Positions 46,394 through 55,550 of a stretch of DNA of 64,000 bases are shown piece by piece (the first letter of the stretch is position 1; each line of letters begins with the position of its first letter). Source of the stretch: Pedobacter cryoconitis (lineage in GTDB: Bacteria > Bacteroidota > Bacteroidia > Sphingobacteriales > Sphingobacteriaceae); the NCBI RefSeq assembly GCF_014200595.1, contig NZ_JACHCG010000001.1, positions 2,294,001-2,358,000 on the forward strand, given 5' to 3'. The translations under genes were made by a program, and so were the position numbers. Under the pieces are notes generated by a model, which worked only from the letters and a program-made list of their open reading frames with translations, searched no databases and was not told where the DNA came from.

Positions 46394-46689
46394 TAAAGTA
46401 AGGTTAATGATAATTATCTTCTAAAAGCAGGCATGAATCCTCTATTCAATATTGTATCTATGGCTAGATGGGCACGATTTATTAGGTATGAATCTATTAA
46501 AGAGTAAAAAATTATTAAAATCACTTTCAGAAAAAATCCCTGTGTCTAAATTAAGCTAATTCCGGCTTGGTACCCAACCGTACTAAGGTCGAACCATTTT
46601 GTACAAATTGATAAAAATGGAAGTTTACCCATGAATATCCATTGTGCATAAAGATCATTTAATTTATGTTTTTGAGTGATATTTAGATT
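46394..46689. other. Gene-poor stretch after the CheB remnant
   Basis: 296 bases with only short broken reading frames. One, around 46430-46507, reads NPLFNIVSMARWARFIRYESIKE and then stops, and may be more decayed coding sequence. No promoter, RNA or repeat was recognised. Confidence 0.35.
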
Positions 46690-47823
46690 CTATTTTAACG
46701 CAAAAAAAATCTCCTTGTAAAACGTTATTTTTTTTCCGGTTCTTTTCCACCACAATATTGCTCCTGTTATAGAAAGTAAACCCGGGCTTAATCCAAGAAT
46801 AACATATAACCATCTGATAAAATCACCACCATAATGGCCTATATGAAATTGATAAACTTCCCATTCAAACCGATCAGAAAATGACTTCTGATCGATATCA
46901 CTAATACTTTTAAATTTCCCGTTAACGGCATCAAAAGACAAACCACTTGCTTTTCCCTGGTGTAAAAAAAAGGACGTAGAGGGTAACTTCCCCCTAACAA
47001 CAATATCCTGACCTCGAGCTGTGGGAATGTTGATGGCTATGGGCTTAAATCCACTTACCTTCAATCTGGCTGATTCAAGTACCTGGTCTAGATTAGCAGA
47101 GACCTCATAAGCTGTTACCGGAGGATTCAATTTCCAGGCTGAAGGTTTAAAGTGCTCCTTGTTCATCCAGAATCCGGTAAAAAACAACAAAGCATTAAAT
47201 AATACTGCCCACACCCCTACAATCCTGTGTAAGGATGAAATTGTAGTCCTTTTGTTTTTAAAGTTAAGGCCTGCTTTAAACCTTAAAGCATCCCAGAAAT
47301 GTTTCCTGTAAATGATCGTTCCGGTGATCAGAGATAACAGCATAATCAGTCCAATAATTGCGCTGAATAATTTTCCCGGCATTCCAAGTTGTAAACTATA
47401 GTGAAATGAATAAAGCCATCTGAAGAAGGAAGGCGTAATATCCTGGTAACTTCCTTCATTCAATATCTCCCCTGTATAGGGGTTGACAAAAACAAAATAC
47501 AGGTAATTTTCAGTTATACTTTGCTGGTTTTTATACAGCATGAACTCATAACAATCGTAACGGTCCGCAGGAAAATCATGTAGAACAATCTTTTTCAGGT
47601 CTGGATGTGTTTGAGCAATGCTACGATAAATGTGATCTATAGAAAGCCTGGATGATGTTGGATTCAGCTGGTGTAATTCCGGATTAAAGTAACGGTCAAG
47701 ATCAGTTCTGAACATCAAAGCAGAACCACTAAGACCATACAGCAGGAGAAATACTCCTGCTGTAAGCCCCAGCCAGCCATGTAATTTAAAAGCCTGTTTA
47801 GTGATTCTTACTTTTAACTTCAT
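46690..47823 (-). CDS. PepSY-domain membrane protein
   Basis: 377 residues from the ATG at 47821-47823. The longer frame overlaps the TonB receptor gene and is rejected. PepSY-associated TM layout: helix 1 (HGWLGLTAGVFLLLYGLSGSALMF), two periplasmic PepSY regions, conserved FFRWLYSFHYSLQLGMPGK, then GVWAVLFNALLFFTGF and a final helix with WLYVILGLSPGLLSITGAILWW. The family is tied to iron uptake, often as a putative ferric-siderophore reductase. It is 11 bases after the TonB receptor. Confidence 0.88.
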   Translation of the reverse strand: MKLKVRITKQAFKLHGWLGLTAGVFLLLYGLSGSALMFRTDLDRYFNPELHQLNPTSSRLSIDHIYRSIAQTHPDLKKIVLHDFPADRYDCYEFMLYKNQQSITENYLYFVFVNPYTGEILNEGSYQDITPSFFRWLYSFHYSLQLGMPGKLFSAIIGLIMLLSLITGTIIYRKHFWDALRFKAGLNFKNKRTTISSLHRIVGVWAVLFNALLFFTGFWMNKEHFKPSAWKLNPPVTAYEVSANLDQVLESARLKVSGFKPIAINIPTARGQDIVVRGKLPSTSFFLHQGKASGLSFDAVNGKFKSISDIDQKSFSDRFEWEVYQFHIGHYGGDFIRWLYVILGLSPGLLSITGAILWWKRTGKKITFYKEIFFALK

Positions 47824-47834
47824 GTAAACAATTG

Positions 47835-50018
47835 TTAAAAATGATACCCCAAAGTAATCCTTGCTTCCCTTGGAGGATAAGGCACGTAGGCAAATAAACC
47901 TGTAGCCGGACCAACAGCAGCCGGAGCTGGTGTAACCCAAGCACTTCCATAGTTAAAACGGTTCAGAATGTTGTTTACAATACCATTGACGGAAAACCGG
48001 GTATTTGACCAGCCAATGCCACCATCTAAACGGAACACAGGTGCAAGGTTCAAACCTGTTTCCTGCGAATATCGGCCACCTCTGCCGGCTTGTAGCTGAT
48101 AACCACCTGAAATGGTGAAGCCTTTGATATTTTGGAATGGCAATGCGTAATTAAGCCAGGTATTCTGCATGTGCTTCACAACATATGGAGACGGCAAACC
48201 AATATAGGTCGGTCGTGCATCTTTGGAGATATAAGAATCGGTATAAGCATAATTAATCACAGCATTCAGGCCCTTAACTATTTCACCCTTCAGATCGAAC
48301 TCAATCCCTTTAGATTTGGTTTGTCCAATTTGAGTTTGAAGATTGGTTGATGGATCTGTAACGATGATATTGTCTCTGGTAATATGATAAACCGAGACAG
48401 TTGTATTCCATTTACCACCCATCCAATCCTTTTTCAAACCAGCTTCCAGATTCTTGCCACGCAAAGGCTCAAATACTCCACCAGTGGCATTGATCCCACT
48501 TTGGGGTGTATAGGTCTGGTCAAATAAAGCATAGGCAGAAAAATCGGGCCTAATGGAATAACTTAATCCGATACGAGGGGTTAAGACTAAATCAGATACA
48601 CTTGAAACACTTGGAATAGCTACGCTACTTTTTGAGCCGGTAAGTCTTACTGCCAGTGTTAGCCTTAACTTATCATTCAACAGATTTAACTCATCTTGTA
48701 TATAACCAGCATAATATTCTACCATTGACTTATTGGTGGCAATGTCGGCTAAGGGCCCTGTTCTTTCATTCGAGTCAAACGTAATACCATATACAGGATT
48801 GTTTATATCTAAGTTGTACAATGCTGGATTCGCCGTCTTATCATTATAGCCTGAATAAGCTAGTAAATTTTTCCTGTTGAAATCAAATCCACCTAAAACC
48901 TTATGCGTAATACGTCCAGTTTTGAATTCTCCATTTAGAAATCCCTGGAAAGAATACACATTCGTTCTAAACCGTTCGTAAGTAACCCTTCTTGGAAGAA
49001 GATTAGGGGTATTCTTATTGTAAGAGGAAACAAAAAAGTAGTTACCGTCCAGATTATCCTGTGCAAAAGTAGCCTTAGCAGTAAAGTCCCACTTATCGTT
49101 GAATTGGTTATGGTAGGTTAAAAACGCATTATTTTCTCCACTGTTTACCGGTTTTTTATTTGGATCTGCGATGCTGAAATCTTTTGGCAGAGCAGCAAAA
49201 CCGTTAGGAGAAAAAACGGTTAAAAGGTATTGCTCAAATCGCTGTTTCTGATAAATATATTCCCCTGAAATGTAAGAATGATCATTGATATTGTATTTAA
49301 TGACCGGATCTACAAGTACCTTATCATTAAATGCAAACTTCTGGAAAGATCTGGCCTTCTGTCCTACCGCATTTAGCCTGTATTCCCATTTTCTGGCCTT
49401 ATCAAAATGACCATCCAAATCAGCTGTAAGCCGGTAAAGATCAAAACTGCCTGCAGTAAAACTAATGTTGTTTGAAGTTACTCCAGTGGGTTGTTTGGTT
49501 ACAATATTGAATGAACCTGCCGGATCTCCGATGGAATTCACAAAACCCGCGGGCCCCTTAATAAATTCCATGCGGTCAATAATTGCGGCATCTTCGGGTG
49601 CAGGGCCATAATAGATCATAGAAAGGTCAACTCCGTTGCGCAAGGTATTAATCGCTGCTCCCCTCATAAATATAAATGGACCATAAAAATCTGCGGTATT
49701 GTTACGCATTGCGCCACTAACATTTCTTGTAATGCTCTCATTAACATTAATTGCCTGCTGATCCAGAATAATGCTTTTATCTATCTCCTGGATATTCTGA
49801 GGCAATTGCAACAAAGGTGTTTTTAGCTTTAAGCTATTGGAGGACTTATCTATCTTGTACTTTTTATAATATTTAGAACTGATCTGTACTTCATTTAAAT
49901 GCCGGGCAGAAGTATCTACTTTTACCGCAGCACTGTCTTTTTTATTCTTTTTGTAATTTTGAGCCTGTACCACCGTGCCAAATAGCATCAACAGGCAGAC
50001 CATCCATAATTTATTCAT
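47835..50018 (-). CDS. TonB-dependent siderophore-type receptor
   Basis: 727 residues. Signal peptide (VCLLMLFGTVVQAQ), then a plug typical of FhuA/FhuE-like receptors (QEIDKSIILDQQAINVNES, YYGPAPEDAAIIDRMEFIKGPAGFVNSIGDPAGSFN with a break), then a 22-strand barrel ending in ARITLGYHF. No carboxypeptidase-like domain is present. With the PepSY gene behind it, uptake of a ferric siderophore is the best guess. A terminator separates it from the small Cys-rich gene upstream, so it should have its own promoter. Confidence 0.92.
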   Translation of the reverse strand: MNKLWMVCLLMLFGTVVQAQNYKKNKKDSAAVKVDTSARHLNEVQISSKYYKKYKIDKSSNSLKLKTPLLQLPQNIQEIDKSIILDQQAINVNESITRNVSGAMRNNTADFYGPFIFMRGAAINTLRNGVDLSMIYYGPAPEDAAIIDRMEFIKGPAGFVNSIGDPAGSFNIVTKQPTGVTSNNISFTAGSFDLYRLTADLDGHFDKARKWEYRLNAVGQKARSFQKFAFNDKVLVDPVIKYNINDHSYISGEYIYQKQRFEQYLLTVFSPNGFAALPKDFSIADPNKKPVNSGENNAFLTYHNQFNDKWDFTAKATFAQDNLDGNYFFVSSYNKNTPNLLPRRVTYERFRTNVYSFQGFLNGEFKTGRITHKVLGGFDFNRKNLLAYSGYNDKTANPALYNLDINNPVYGITFDSNERTGPLADIATNKSMVEYYAGYIQDELNLLNDKLRLTLAVRLTGSKSSVAIPSVSSVSDLVLTPRIGLSYSIRPDFSAYALFDQTYTPQSGINATGGVFEPLRGKNLEAGLKKDWMGGKWNTTVSVYHITRDNIIVTDPSTNLQTQIGQTKSKGIEFDLKGEIVKGLNAVINYAYTDSYISKDARPTYIGLPSPYVVKHMQNTWLNYALPFQNIKGFTISGGYQLQAGRGGRYSQETGLNLAPVFRLDGGIGWSNTRFSVNGIVNNILNRFNYGSAWVTPAPAAVGPATGLFAYVPYPPREARITLGYHF

Positions 50019-50112
50019 TTTTTTTCTATAAAACTGTAAGTATTGAAAGCAATGGAACGTATTTACATTACTTCTTCAAGTGAGCCTTTGAGTCTGTCAG
50101 GTTTGATTTTGT

Positions 50113-50143
50113 AAAAAAGCCTATCAAGCTATTTTCTTGATAG
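50113..50143 (-). terminator. Terminator downstream of the small Cys-rich gene
   Basis: CTATCAAG at 50121-50128 pairs with CTTGATAG at 50136-50143. Read on the minus strand it is followed by GCTTTTTTAC. It ends transcription of the gene at 50193-50573 before the TonB receptor. Confidence 0.8.
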
Positions 50144-50192
50144 AATCAAAGACAGCTGTGATATTAACAATAGAAACAAAGGCGATATGATC

Positions 50193-50573
50193 CTAGCTGC
50201 ATAAGCTTGGGGGTGGATCAAGAATTTCGAAATGCGATTGAGGAAGAGAAAAACTAATTTCGGAATATATATTCTTTTTGAGAATGCATACAGCGGGACT
50301 AAATTCAATCCTATGTCTTGAAAACAAACTGTCTTGCAAGCCTTTTTTAGAACGATTTGCCTCTTGTCTTTTTTCTTTCTCTTCCGCTTGTTTTAACTTT
50401 TTAGCCAAATAACATTTACCATTGCAATGCATTTCAGGCTTATCCTTATTTTCACAAATTGTAGTAGCAATATATTTCTGGTTCATTTCATACCCAGCAT
50501 AAACAAAAACCCTTGAAAAGTTTGAGCTTGCCAATGCAATTAATAAAACTATAGCAATAAGCCGGTTGATCAT
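50193..50573 (-). CDS. Small exported Cys-rich protein, copy 1
   Basis: 126 residues: a hydrophobic N-terminal helix (LIAIVLLIALASSNFSRVFVYAGY), then C40, C50 and C54 in IATTICENKDKPEMHCNGKCYLAKKLK, a charged linker, and a C-terminus with LDPPPSLCS. I recognise the C-x-G-K-C-Y-L pattern from small Bacteroidota proteins near redox or metal genes, but know no function. Two relatives lie in this window (56892-57278 and at the right edge). The spaced thiols suggest metal or haem contact. Confidence 0.78.
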   Translation of the reverse strand: MINRLIAIVLLIALASSNFSRVFVYAGYEMNQKYIATTICENKDKPEMHCNGKCYLAKKLKQAEEKEKRQEANRSKKGLQDSLFSRHRIEFSPAVCILKKNIYSEISFSLPQSHFEILDPPPSLCS

Positions 50574-50682
50574 TTAAACGCAAAGATAAACATATCTATT
50601 AGATCCGTAAAGCTATGAGAAGAACATTTTCAAGACAAAATACCTATAGAATAATAAATCGTTGACTTCTATAATATCATAA

Positions 50683-50717
50683 GGAAGCCGCAGAAGAAAA
50701 ACTATCCTGCGGCTTCC
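50683..50717 (-). terminator. Terminator of the third-MbnP operon
   Basis: GGAAGCCGCAG at 50683-50693 pairs perfectly with CTGCGGCTTCC at 50707-50717. It lies 42 bases after the end of the last gene of the operon. The T-run on the minus strand is weak. Confidence 0.7.
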
Positions 50718-50758
50718 CTTAGAGACCATGTAATCGGTAAAAATTTATCTCAGATCAC

Positions 50759-51613
50759 TTATTTTTCTACATACCTGAACGTATGCTCCATATAATCTAT
50801 ACTCGTATCTCCAGTTTCTTTCATTTTAACAATATGGCCATTATCATCCTTTGTATAAATGAATCTATAAGACGTTGAAGTTAAAGGTGTATTGATCTCA
50901 GAAACCTGGTTCTTAGAAACTCTACCATAATACCCTCCATTATATAAAACGGCCATAGCAAAAGGAACGTTGATTGGCGTTGGGGTGCGGTGAAGTGAGT
51001 TAATGTGATAAATTGGAACAGTAACAGCAAGTGGAAGATGTTGAGACACTGCATCTGTGTATACAAAATTGGTGGTACCATTATCGCCTTTCAATTTATC
51101 ATTGAAACTCATCAGATTACCATTGCTGTAGGTGAATTCAACTTTTTTACCATCCTCTACAATAGCAGAAAGAAAGCCATCACTATTATACTCAAATCCT
51201 TGAATAACATAATCCTTCATTGCTATATCCCAAGGCATGAGTGCTTTTCGAACTAAAGATTTTATTCTGCCTTTTTCATCTAAAGTGAAATAGTCTGTCA
51301 CTGTATTCGGTGCCGGATTGCTATACTTTACAGTGATCTTATCTGAATAATATTCAAAAGAGATAACCCCCGTTCCTAAAGGTCCTAATACGATTCTGCC
51401 TTCTTTGTCATAAGTTATCTTAGATTCTGCCGCATTACTGCGTCTATCTCCTTTAAACCAATTACTAGTCACACCCGCAACTTCATATACAGGTTGTTTT
51501 GGATCCTCAGTTTGTTTATCGTCTTTTTTACAGGAAAGTGTAAATAATGTGGCAAATAAGAATAAAGAAAATTTAGAAAAATAAGACATTGTGAGAATTG
51601 TTTTTTTAATCAT
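50759..51613 (-). CDS. Uncharacterised lipoprotein with YD-like repeats
   Basis: 284 residues. Lipobox in LFATLFTLSCKK. The mature part is a series of short strands with the YD/RHS-like beat (ITYDKEGRIVLG, FTLDEKGRIKSL, FEYNSDGFLSAI, VEFTYSNGNLMSF, FIYTKDDNGHIVKM), as in DUF4595-like outer-membrane lipoproteins. It is the last gene of the operon, six bases after the third MbnP. Function unknown. Confidence 0.75.
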   Translation of the reverse strand: MIKKTILTMSYFSKFSLFLFATLFTLSCKKDDKQTEDPKQPVYEVAGVTSNWFKGDRRSNAAESKITYDKEGRIVLGPLGTGVISFEYYSDKITVKYSNPAPNTVTDYFTLDEKGRIKSLVRKALMPWDIAMKDYVIQGFEYNSDGFLSAIVEDGKKVEFTYSNGNLMSFNDKLKGDNGTTNFVYTDAVSQHLPLAVTVPIYHINSLHRTPTPINVPFAMAVLYNGGYYGRVSKNQVSEINTPLTSTSYRFIYTKDDNGHIVKMKETGDTSIDYMEHTFRYVEK

Positions 51614-51619
51614 TGTGAG

Positions 51620-52393
51620 TTACTTAATTGAATTGATAGTGAATACTTTATTGGAGAAATTATTGGAGATAATTGACATTTTTTCGGGCAAATTAGCACC
51701 TATAGTTGGATACTCCCATGCGTCAACACCATCCAGCAATTTGACGATATCAGCTTTCAATGTGACCACATTATCTTTAGCATCAGAAACGAGCAGTACT
51801 TTAGGAAAAGTAAGTTCGACAGTTTTATAATTGCTGTTCAATCCTGTTTCAGCTTTCAGAAGTTTAGTAGTACCGTTTTCCATTGTTCCTTTAACCGAGG
51901 AAAATATATAGCTGGTATACCACATCCAGGAGGTATTTGTCATCCCGCTCATTGGAGACAATTCTCCGCCTGATAAGCTGAGGTTATTGTTTTTTACTGA
52001 ATCAACACCCACATGAAACCTGATAGATTTGTAATTACCTTTTGGTACTGCATTAATGGCTATTTGTTCCCTTTTAACTGCTGGGTAGGAAAATAGCCCT
52101 TCCTGAATGGTTATGGCATCAGTTTCTTCGACCAAATAATAAGAATTTGGTACGGAGTAAGTAGTTCCATTTTCCTGAATAAATTCAACGTTACTAATCC
52201 AATACCTCACGCTATTAAACAGGAAGATTTTTCCTTCAATGGAAAATATCTTATTTAACACTAAATCCTGACTCCCGACAACGTTATCAAAAATCAAATT
52301 CACCCCTGAATCTTTAATTTGGATATCTTGTTTCTTACAAGAAAAGAGGCTTAATGTCATTGCCGAGATCGCTAATATTAATCTTTTGTTCAT
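51620..52393 (-). CDS. mbnP: MbnP-family copper lipoprotein, copy 3 (without adjacent MbnH)
   Basis: 257 residues with lipobox C19. The family plan is clear: NLIFDNVVGSQDL, FNSVRYWISNVEFI, VPNSYYLVEE, RFHVGVD, and the tryptophan motif SWMWYTSYIFSSV (W156, W158). In characterised MbnP, a Trp is oxidised to kynurenine and then helps bind Cu(I). By eye it is close to the copy at 62966-63748. No peroxidase is adjacent: it follows the cytochrome-c-fused oxidase genes instead. Confidence 0.88.
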   Translation of the reverse strand: MNKRLILAISAMTLSLFSCKKQDIQIKDSGVNLIFDNVVGSQDLVLNKIFSIEGKIFLFNSVRYWISNVEFIQENGTTYSVPNSYYLVEETDAITIQEGLFSYPAVKREQIAINAVPKGNYKSIRFHVGVDSVKNNNLSLSGGELSPMSGMTNTSWMWYTSYIFSSVKGTMENGTTKLLKAETGLNSNYKTVELTFPKVLLVSDAKDNVVTLKADIVKLLDGVDAWEYPTIGANLPEKMSIISNNFSNKVFTINSIK

Positions 52394-52416
52394 CTTAATT
52401 TTTATAAATTCATTAA

Positions 52417-52581
52417 TTAGTGTAATCCTTTGATAAACTCATATTCCACTTCTTTCTCATTATCCTGGGAAATGATTTGTTTATCCTTTCTTACCATCGA
52501 TAACAAAGCATATAGATCGATTACAGCTTTTAATAGAAATACAAGCAGGGCTACTAAGAAAACTAACATGTAGGGCATCAT
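52417..52581 (-). CDS. Small single-pass membrane protein (54 aa)
   Basis: 54 codons starting MMPYMLVFLVALLVFLLKAV, then IDLYALLSMVRKDKQ and an acidic tail. It starts six bases after the stop of the cytochrome-c oxidase subunit and lies 23 bases before MbnP copy 3, so it is inside the operon. Tiny single-helix subunits are common in bd-type oxidases (CydX), and this may be an analogous subunit. That is inferred from position and shape only. Confidence 0.65.
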   Translation of the reverse strand: MMPYMLVFLVALLVFLLKAVIDLYALLSMVRKDKQIISQDNEKEVEYEFIKGLH

Positions 52582-52587
52582 AACTTT

Positions 52588-53919
52588 TTATTTAATGGTT
52601 AAAATATATTTACTCAATTCTGTCAGATCGTCCTCACTTAATTTCTCTCCAAAGGCAGGCATTTGTGGAAAATCAGGCCTCTTCTTTCCAGGAGATTTGA
52701 TCCAGTCTTTTAACCCAGCTTCATTGCCTTTATAAATTGTCTCCATTTCAATAATCGGAGGGCCAACTACTTTCACATCCTTTGAATGACAAGCTGAACA
52801 GTTCTGTTTAAAGATGGCTGCCCCCTTCGCAACTTCACCCAGAGATTCATCTAATTCCAATTCCTCTTCAACAGGGTTCTTTCTGGCTTCTTCAGAAGCT
52901 TTGATAAATGCTGCCGTCTTCTCAGCCATCATTTTCCTGTGTGGATTAAGTGAGTTTGCGCGATAAACGTGTCTTCCTGAACCCATAAAAACTACCGTTA
53001 TAGTTAAACACACAGCTACCTTCCAGAAATTCTGATTGATATCTTCCGGCTTTCCTGTTATCGCCTTGTAGATCCAGTACATGGCAGGTATAGCAATTAA
53101 TGCCCCCGAGAAAATGATCAAAAGCAAGTTCCATCCCATACCCTTAGACGGCAGTGTCAACAGTACAACAGGGCCAATTAAGAACTGTGCTGCACTTGCA
53201 GCAAGCACCAGCGAATAGGATTTCTTTTTAAGATCATATCTGGTAAGAACTTTAAACTTTTCCTCAAAGGGATAATTTTTCCTGCCGATATACCAAAAGA
53301 GGAATAAACCTGTAACAGCTAAAGATGCAAAAATAAAGTGCAGATAGCGGGGAAACACATTAGGTAGCACGAGTGCGGACATAAACCCCTTTACGGTTCC
53401 CCATTTTTCGGGGAAAAGCATCAGGTTAATATTCGTTAAAAACACTAAAGGAATAATCAAAAAGATCACACAAGCCAATGCAATGATGCTCATGTGGAGC
53501 GGTTTGTTATTTTCAAGTATCCTCCAAGTATATTTATGTAAATAGGTAAGCAAAAAAGCTACAGTTACCAGTGGTATAATTGCAATCCACATTAAACCTG
53601 TGAGTGAATTTGCTGTATAGAAGTAAATCGTGTAAAGCGCATTAATCGTGAGCAAAGGTGCAACCCCCATCACTACTGCTAAACTCTTATTCACCGTGAT
53701 CGTTTTGGCTATTTCATGAGCAAGTTCGTCATACTCCTTTTCTTTTCGGCCTTTAATCTGACACCATAAAGTAAGCAATGAGCCACCCAACATCAGATTC
53801 ACAAAAACGATATGCACTAAAAATGAAACAACTAAAACAACCACCAATACAGGTTCGGGAATGGGTAGTGGCAGAGGGATATCGTGAGGTAATGGAACTT
53901 TTGATTGAAGTAATAACAT
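52588..53919 (-). CDS. bd-oxidase-like subunit 2 with cytochrome c domain
   Basis: 443 residues. Eight to nine membrane segments, including FLVHIVFVNLMLGGSLLTLW and PRYLHFIFASLAVTGLFLFW, whose histidines could bind haem. A C-terminal cytochrome c domain follows, with C374-S-A-C-H and a likely Met420 ligand (FPQMPAFG). It appears to be a second CydA-like chain. It pairs with the gene five bases upstream. Probable role: a c-haem-bearing terminal oxidase module. The electron donor is unknown. Confidence 0.82.
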   Translation of the reverse strand: MLLLQSKVPLPHDIPLPLPIPEPVLVVVLVVSFLVHIVFVNLMLGGSLLTLWCQIKGRKEKEYDELAHEIAKTITVNKSLAVVMGVAPLLTINALYTIYFYTANSLTGLMWIAIIPLVTVAFLLTYLHKYTWRILENNKPLHMSIIALACVIFLIIPLVFLTNINLMLFPEKWGTVKGFMSALVLPNVFPRYLHFIFASLAVTGLFLFWYIGRKNYPFEEKFKVLTRYDLKKKSYSLVLAASAAQFLIGPVVLLTLPSKGMGWNLLLIIFSGALIAIPAMYWIYKAITGKPEDINQNFWKVAVCLTITVVFMGSGRHVYRANSLNPHRKMMAEKTAAFIKASEEARKNPVEEELELDESLGEVAKGAAIFKQNCSACHSKDVKVVGPPIIEMETIYKGNEAGLKDWIKSPGKKRPDFPQMPAFGEKLSEDDLTELSKYILTIK

Positions 53920-53924
53920 CGGTA

Positions 53925-55370
53925 TTAATTTTGTTTTGGTTTAAAAGCTTCTACAGATTGGTCTGGATTTACGGCTACTCCGGTTTCTTGCGCCCCCTCC
54001 AGTACCTCGCTGGTTACCTGTAATTGTTTGATATAGGCAACCAAGGCATCAATTTCTTTTTTATTGCCAGGAAAAGGAGGCATATATTCTCTGGCATTGT
54101 GGAGGCTCTCGATATATGTTTTCATAGCGTCTGCTGGAAAAGGTTTTCCCTTGCCTCCATACATCCGGTCAAATACAAAGTTGATGGAATTAACACCTTG
54201 TGTGGTGTGGCACCTACTACAGGTTAACATGAACACATTTCTACCTGCCTCTATTTTATTTTCTGGTGTGATTACCGGTGTGCTGGTATAAGTTGCCCAT
54301 TTCAGGACGCCATCTTTCTTATACAGGGGGTAATCTTCTTCCCTCAATAGGTTAGAATACATATAGGTGCTAATGATATAGGGCTTCCGGATAAATTCCC
54401 TTACCCGTTCAAAAAGGCCCATAAAGGCGAGCGAAAAGATCAACGTAATTCCCAGAAATGGCGCACCAAGCTTTTTAGGCTTCCATATACCAATCACTGC
54501 AGCAACAAGGATAATAGCAGATGCGCCTAAAATGACTTTCCACATGATGTCATACCAATCCTGAAAAGACTGAGTACCCACAGCTACAGACATATTGGCC
54601 AGATTAGTCTCTGGAATTACTTTAAAATAATAGATAGAGCCTGCAACCGCAAAAGGTAACCAGCACAATATCCATCTGCCAATTGCCTGAAAAGCTTTAA
54701 TCCGGTTTTCATCCCCTCTTTTGGTAAATATGGAAACCAGGAAAAATCCAAAAGTTCCACCCAGAACCATCGCTAAGGGTGTTCTGTAAATCAGTTGAGG
54801 AAGATACAAAGGATTGGTAAAAGCCGTCATAAATGTCCGATCATTGTTCCAGTTTCCAGGATCCATCATAAAACCCAGAATAGAAACGATCAAGGCCATT
54901 GTAACCCAGGAGAACACACTTAAGTACCAGCCAAATTTGATGTGACGCATCTTTGCTTTTAGCGACTTATTCGCATTTTTCCAGGTTAGAAAATAAATCA
55001 AGATCAAAACTACCTCAGTAACGAAAACCGTCCACTCAGTAAACCAGGCGAAATAAAATACCCTTATTAAGCTGGCAATTGAGTTTGGACTTACCAATGA
55101 AACAGAAAACCAAATACCAACTCCGGTCATTGCACCAATAGTTGTCGTGATGATAAACGCTGTCCACATCATATTGTAAACCATCTTGTCCCATTTAGGA
55201 TCGGTGATCTGATCCGGCCTGCTATTCATTACACCCTTATTCTCCAGCCAGGCCACTAGCGGCATAAAACCCACGGCCAAAGAATGGTTAATCAGCGCAT
55301 GAAGTGTGGCAATCAAAGCAATCAACATCCGATTGTTGAGCCAGTCCAGATGAAACAAAGGAATATCCAT
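53925..55370 (-). CDS. bd-oxidase-like subunit 1 (CydA-like) with cytochrome c domain
   Basis: 481 residues. CydA-like core with about nine membrane segments. H24 (TLHALINHSLAVGF) corresponds to the haem-ligand His19 of E. coli CydA. FERVREFIRKPYIIS stands where CydA has its GRQPW region. The C-terminal domain carries C384-S-R-C-H and Met430 (EYMPPFPG). The fused c haem recalls the OR-C branch of the bd superfamily. It is first in its operon, behind a terminator at 55429-55459. Confidence 0.85.
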   Translation of the reverse strand: MDIPLFHLDWLNNRMLIALIATLHALINHSLAVGFMPLVAWLENKGVMNSRPDQITDPKWDKMVYNMMWTAFIITTTIGAMTGVGIWFSVSLVSPNSIASLIRVFYFAWFTEWTVFVTEVVLILIYFLTWKNANKSLKAKMRHIKFGWYLSVFSWVTMALIVSILGFMMDPGNWNNDRTFMTAFTNPLYLPQLIYRTPLAMVLGGTFGFFLVSIFTKRGDENRIKAFQAIGRWILCWLPFAVAGSIYYFKVIPETNLANMSVAVGTQSFQDWYDIMWKVILGASAIILVAAVIGIWKPKKLGAPFLGITLIFSLAFMGLFERVREFIRKPYIISTYMYSNLLREEDYPLYKKDGVLKWATYTSTPVITPENKIEAGRNVFMLTCSRCHTTQGVNSINFVFDRMYGGKGKPFPADAMKTYIESLHNAREYMPPFPGNKKEIDALVAYIKQLQVTSEVLEGAQETGVAVNPDQSVEAFKPKQN

Positions 55371-55428
55371 ATCAAAAATATTAGGCTACAAAAATCCTCT
55401 TTAAACACCTAAATCAGCAGAAATAACA

Positions 55429-55459
55429 AAGCAGGATGTTTATAAAAACAATCCTGCTT
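55429..55459 (-). terminator. Terminator before the oxidase operon
   Basis: AAGCAGGAT at 55429-55437 pairs with ATCCTGCTT at 55451-55459. On the minus strand it is followed by TGTTATTTC. It separates the 131-aa gene from the oxidase genes. Confidence 0.65.
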
Positions 55460-55550
55460 CGGGTGTTAAAATGGAATTTTATATCAAAAAAAGGTTTTGA
55501 AAACTACATAAACGTGCCTTTTATTTACATATTCAATCCTAACCAGTTTA

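Noticed and set aside
47824..47940. Extension of the PepSY gene into the TonB receptor gene
   Set aside because: The extra 39 residues overlap the receptor C-terminus and have no family match. The ATG at 47821-47823 precedes the normal first membrane helix.
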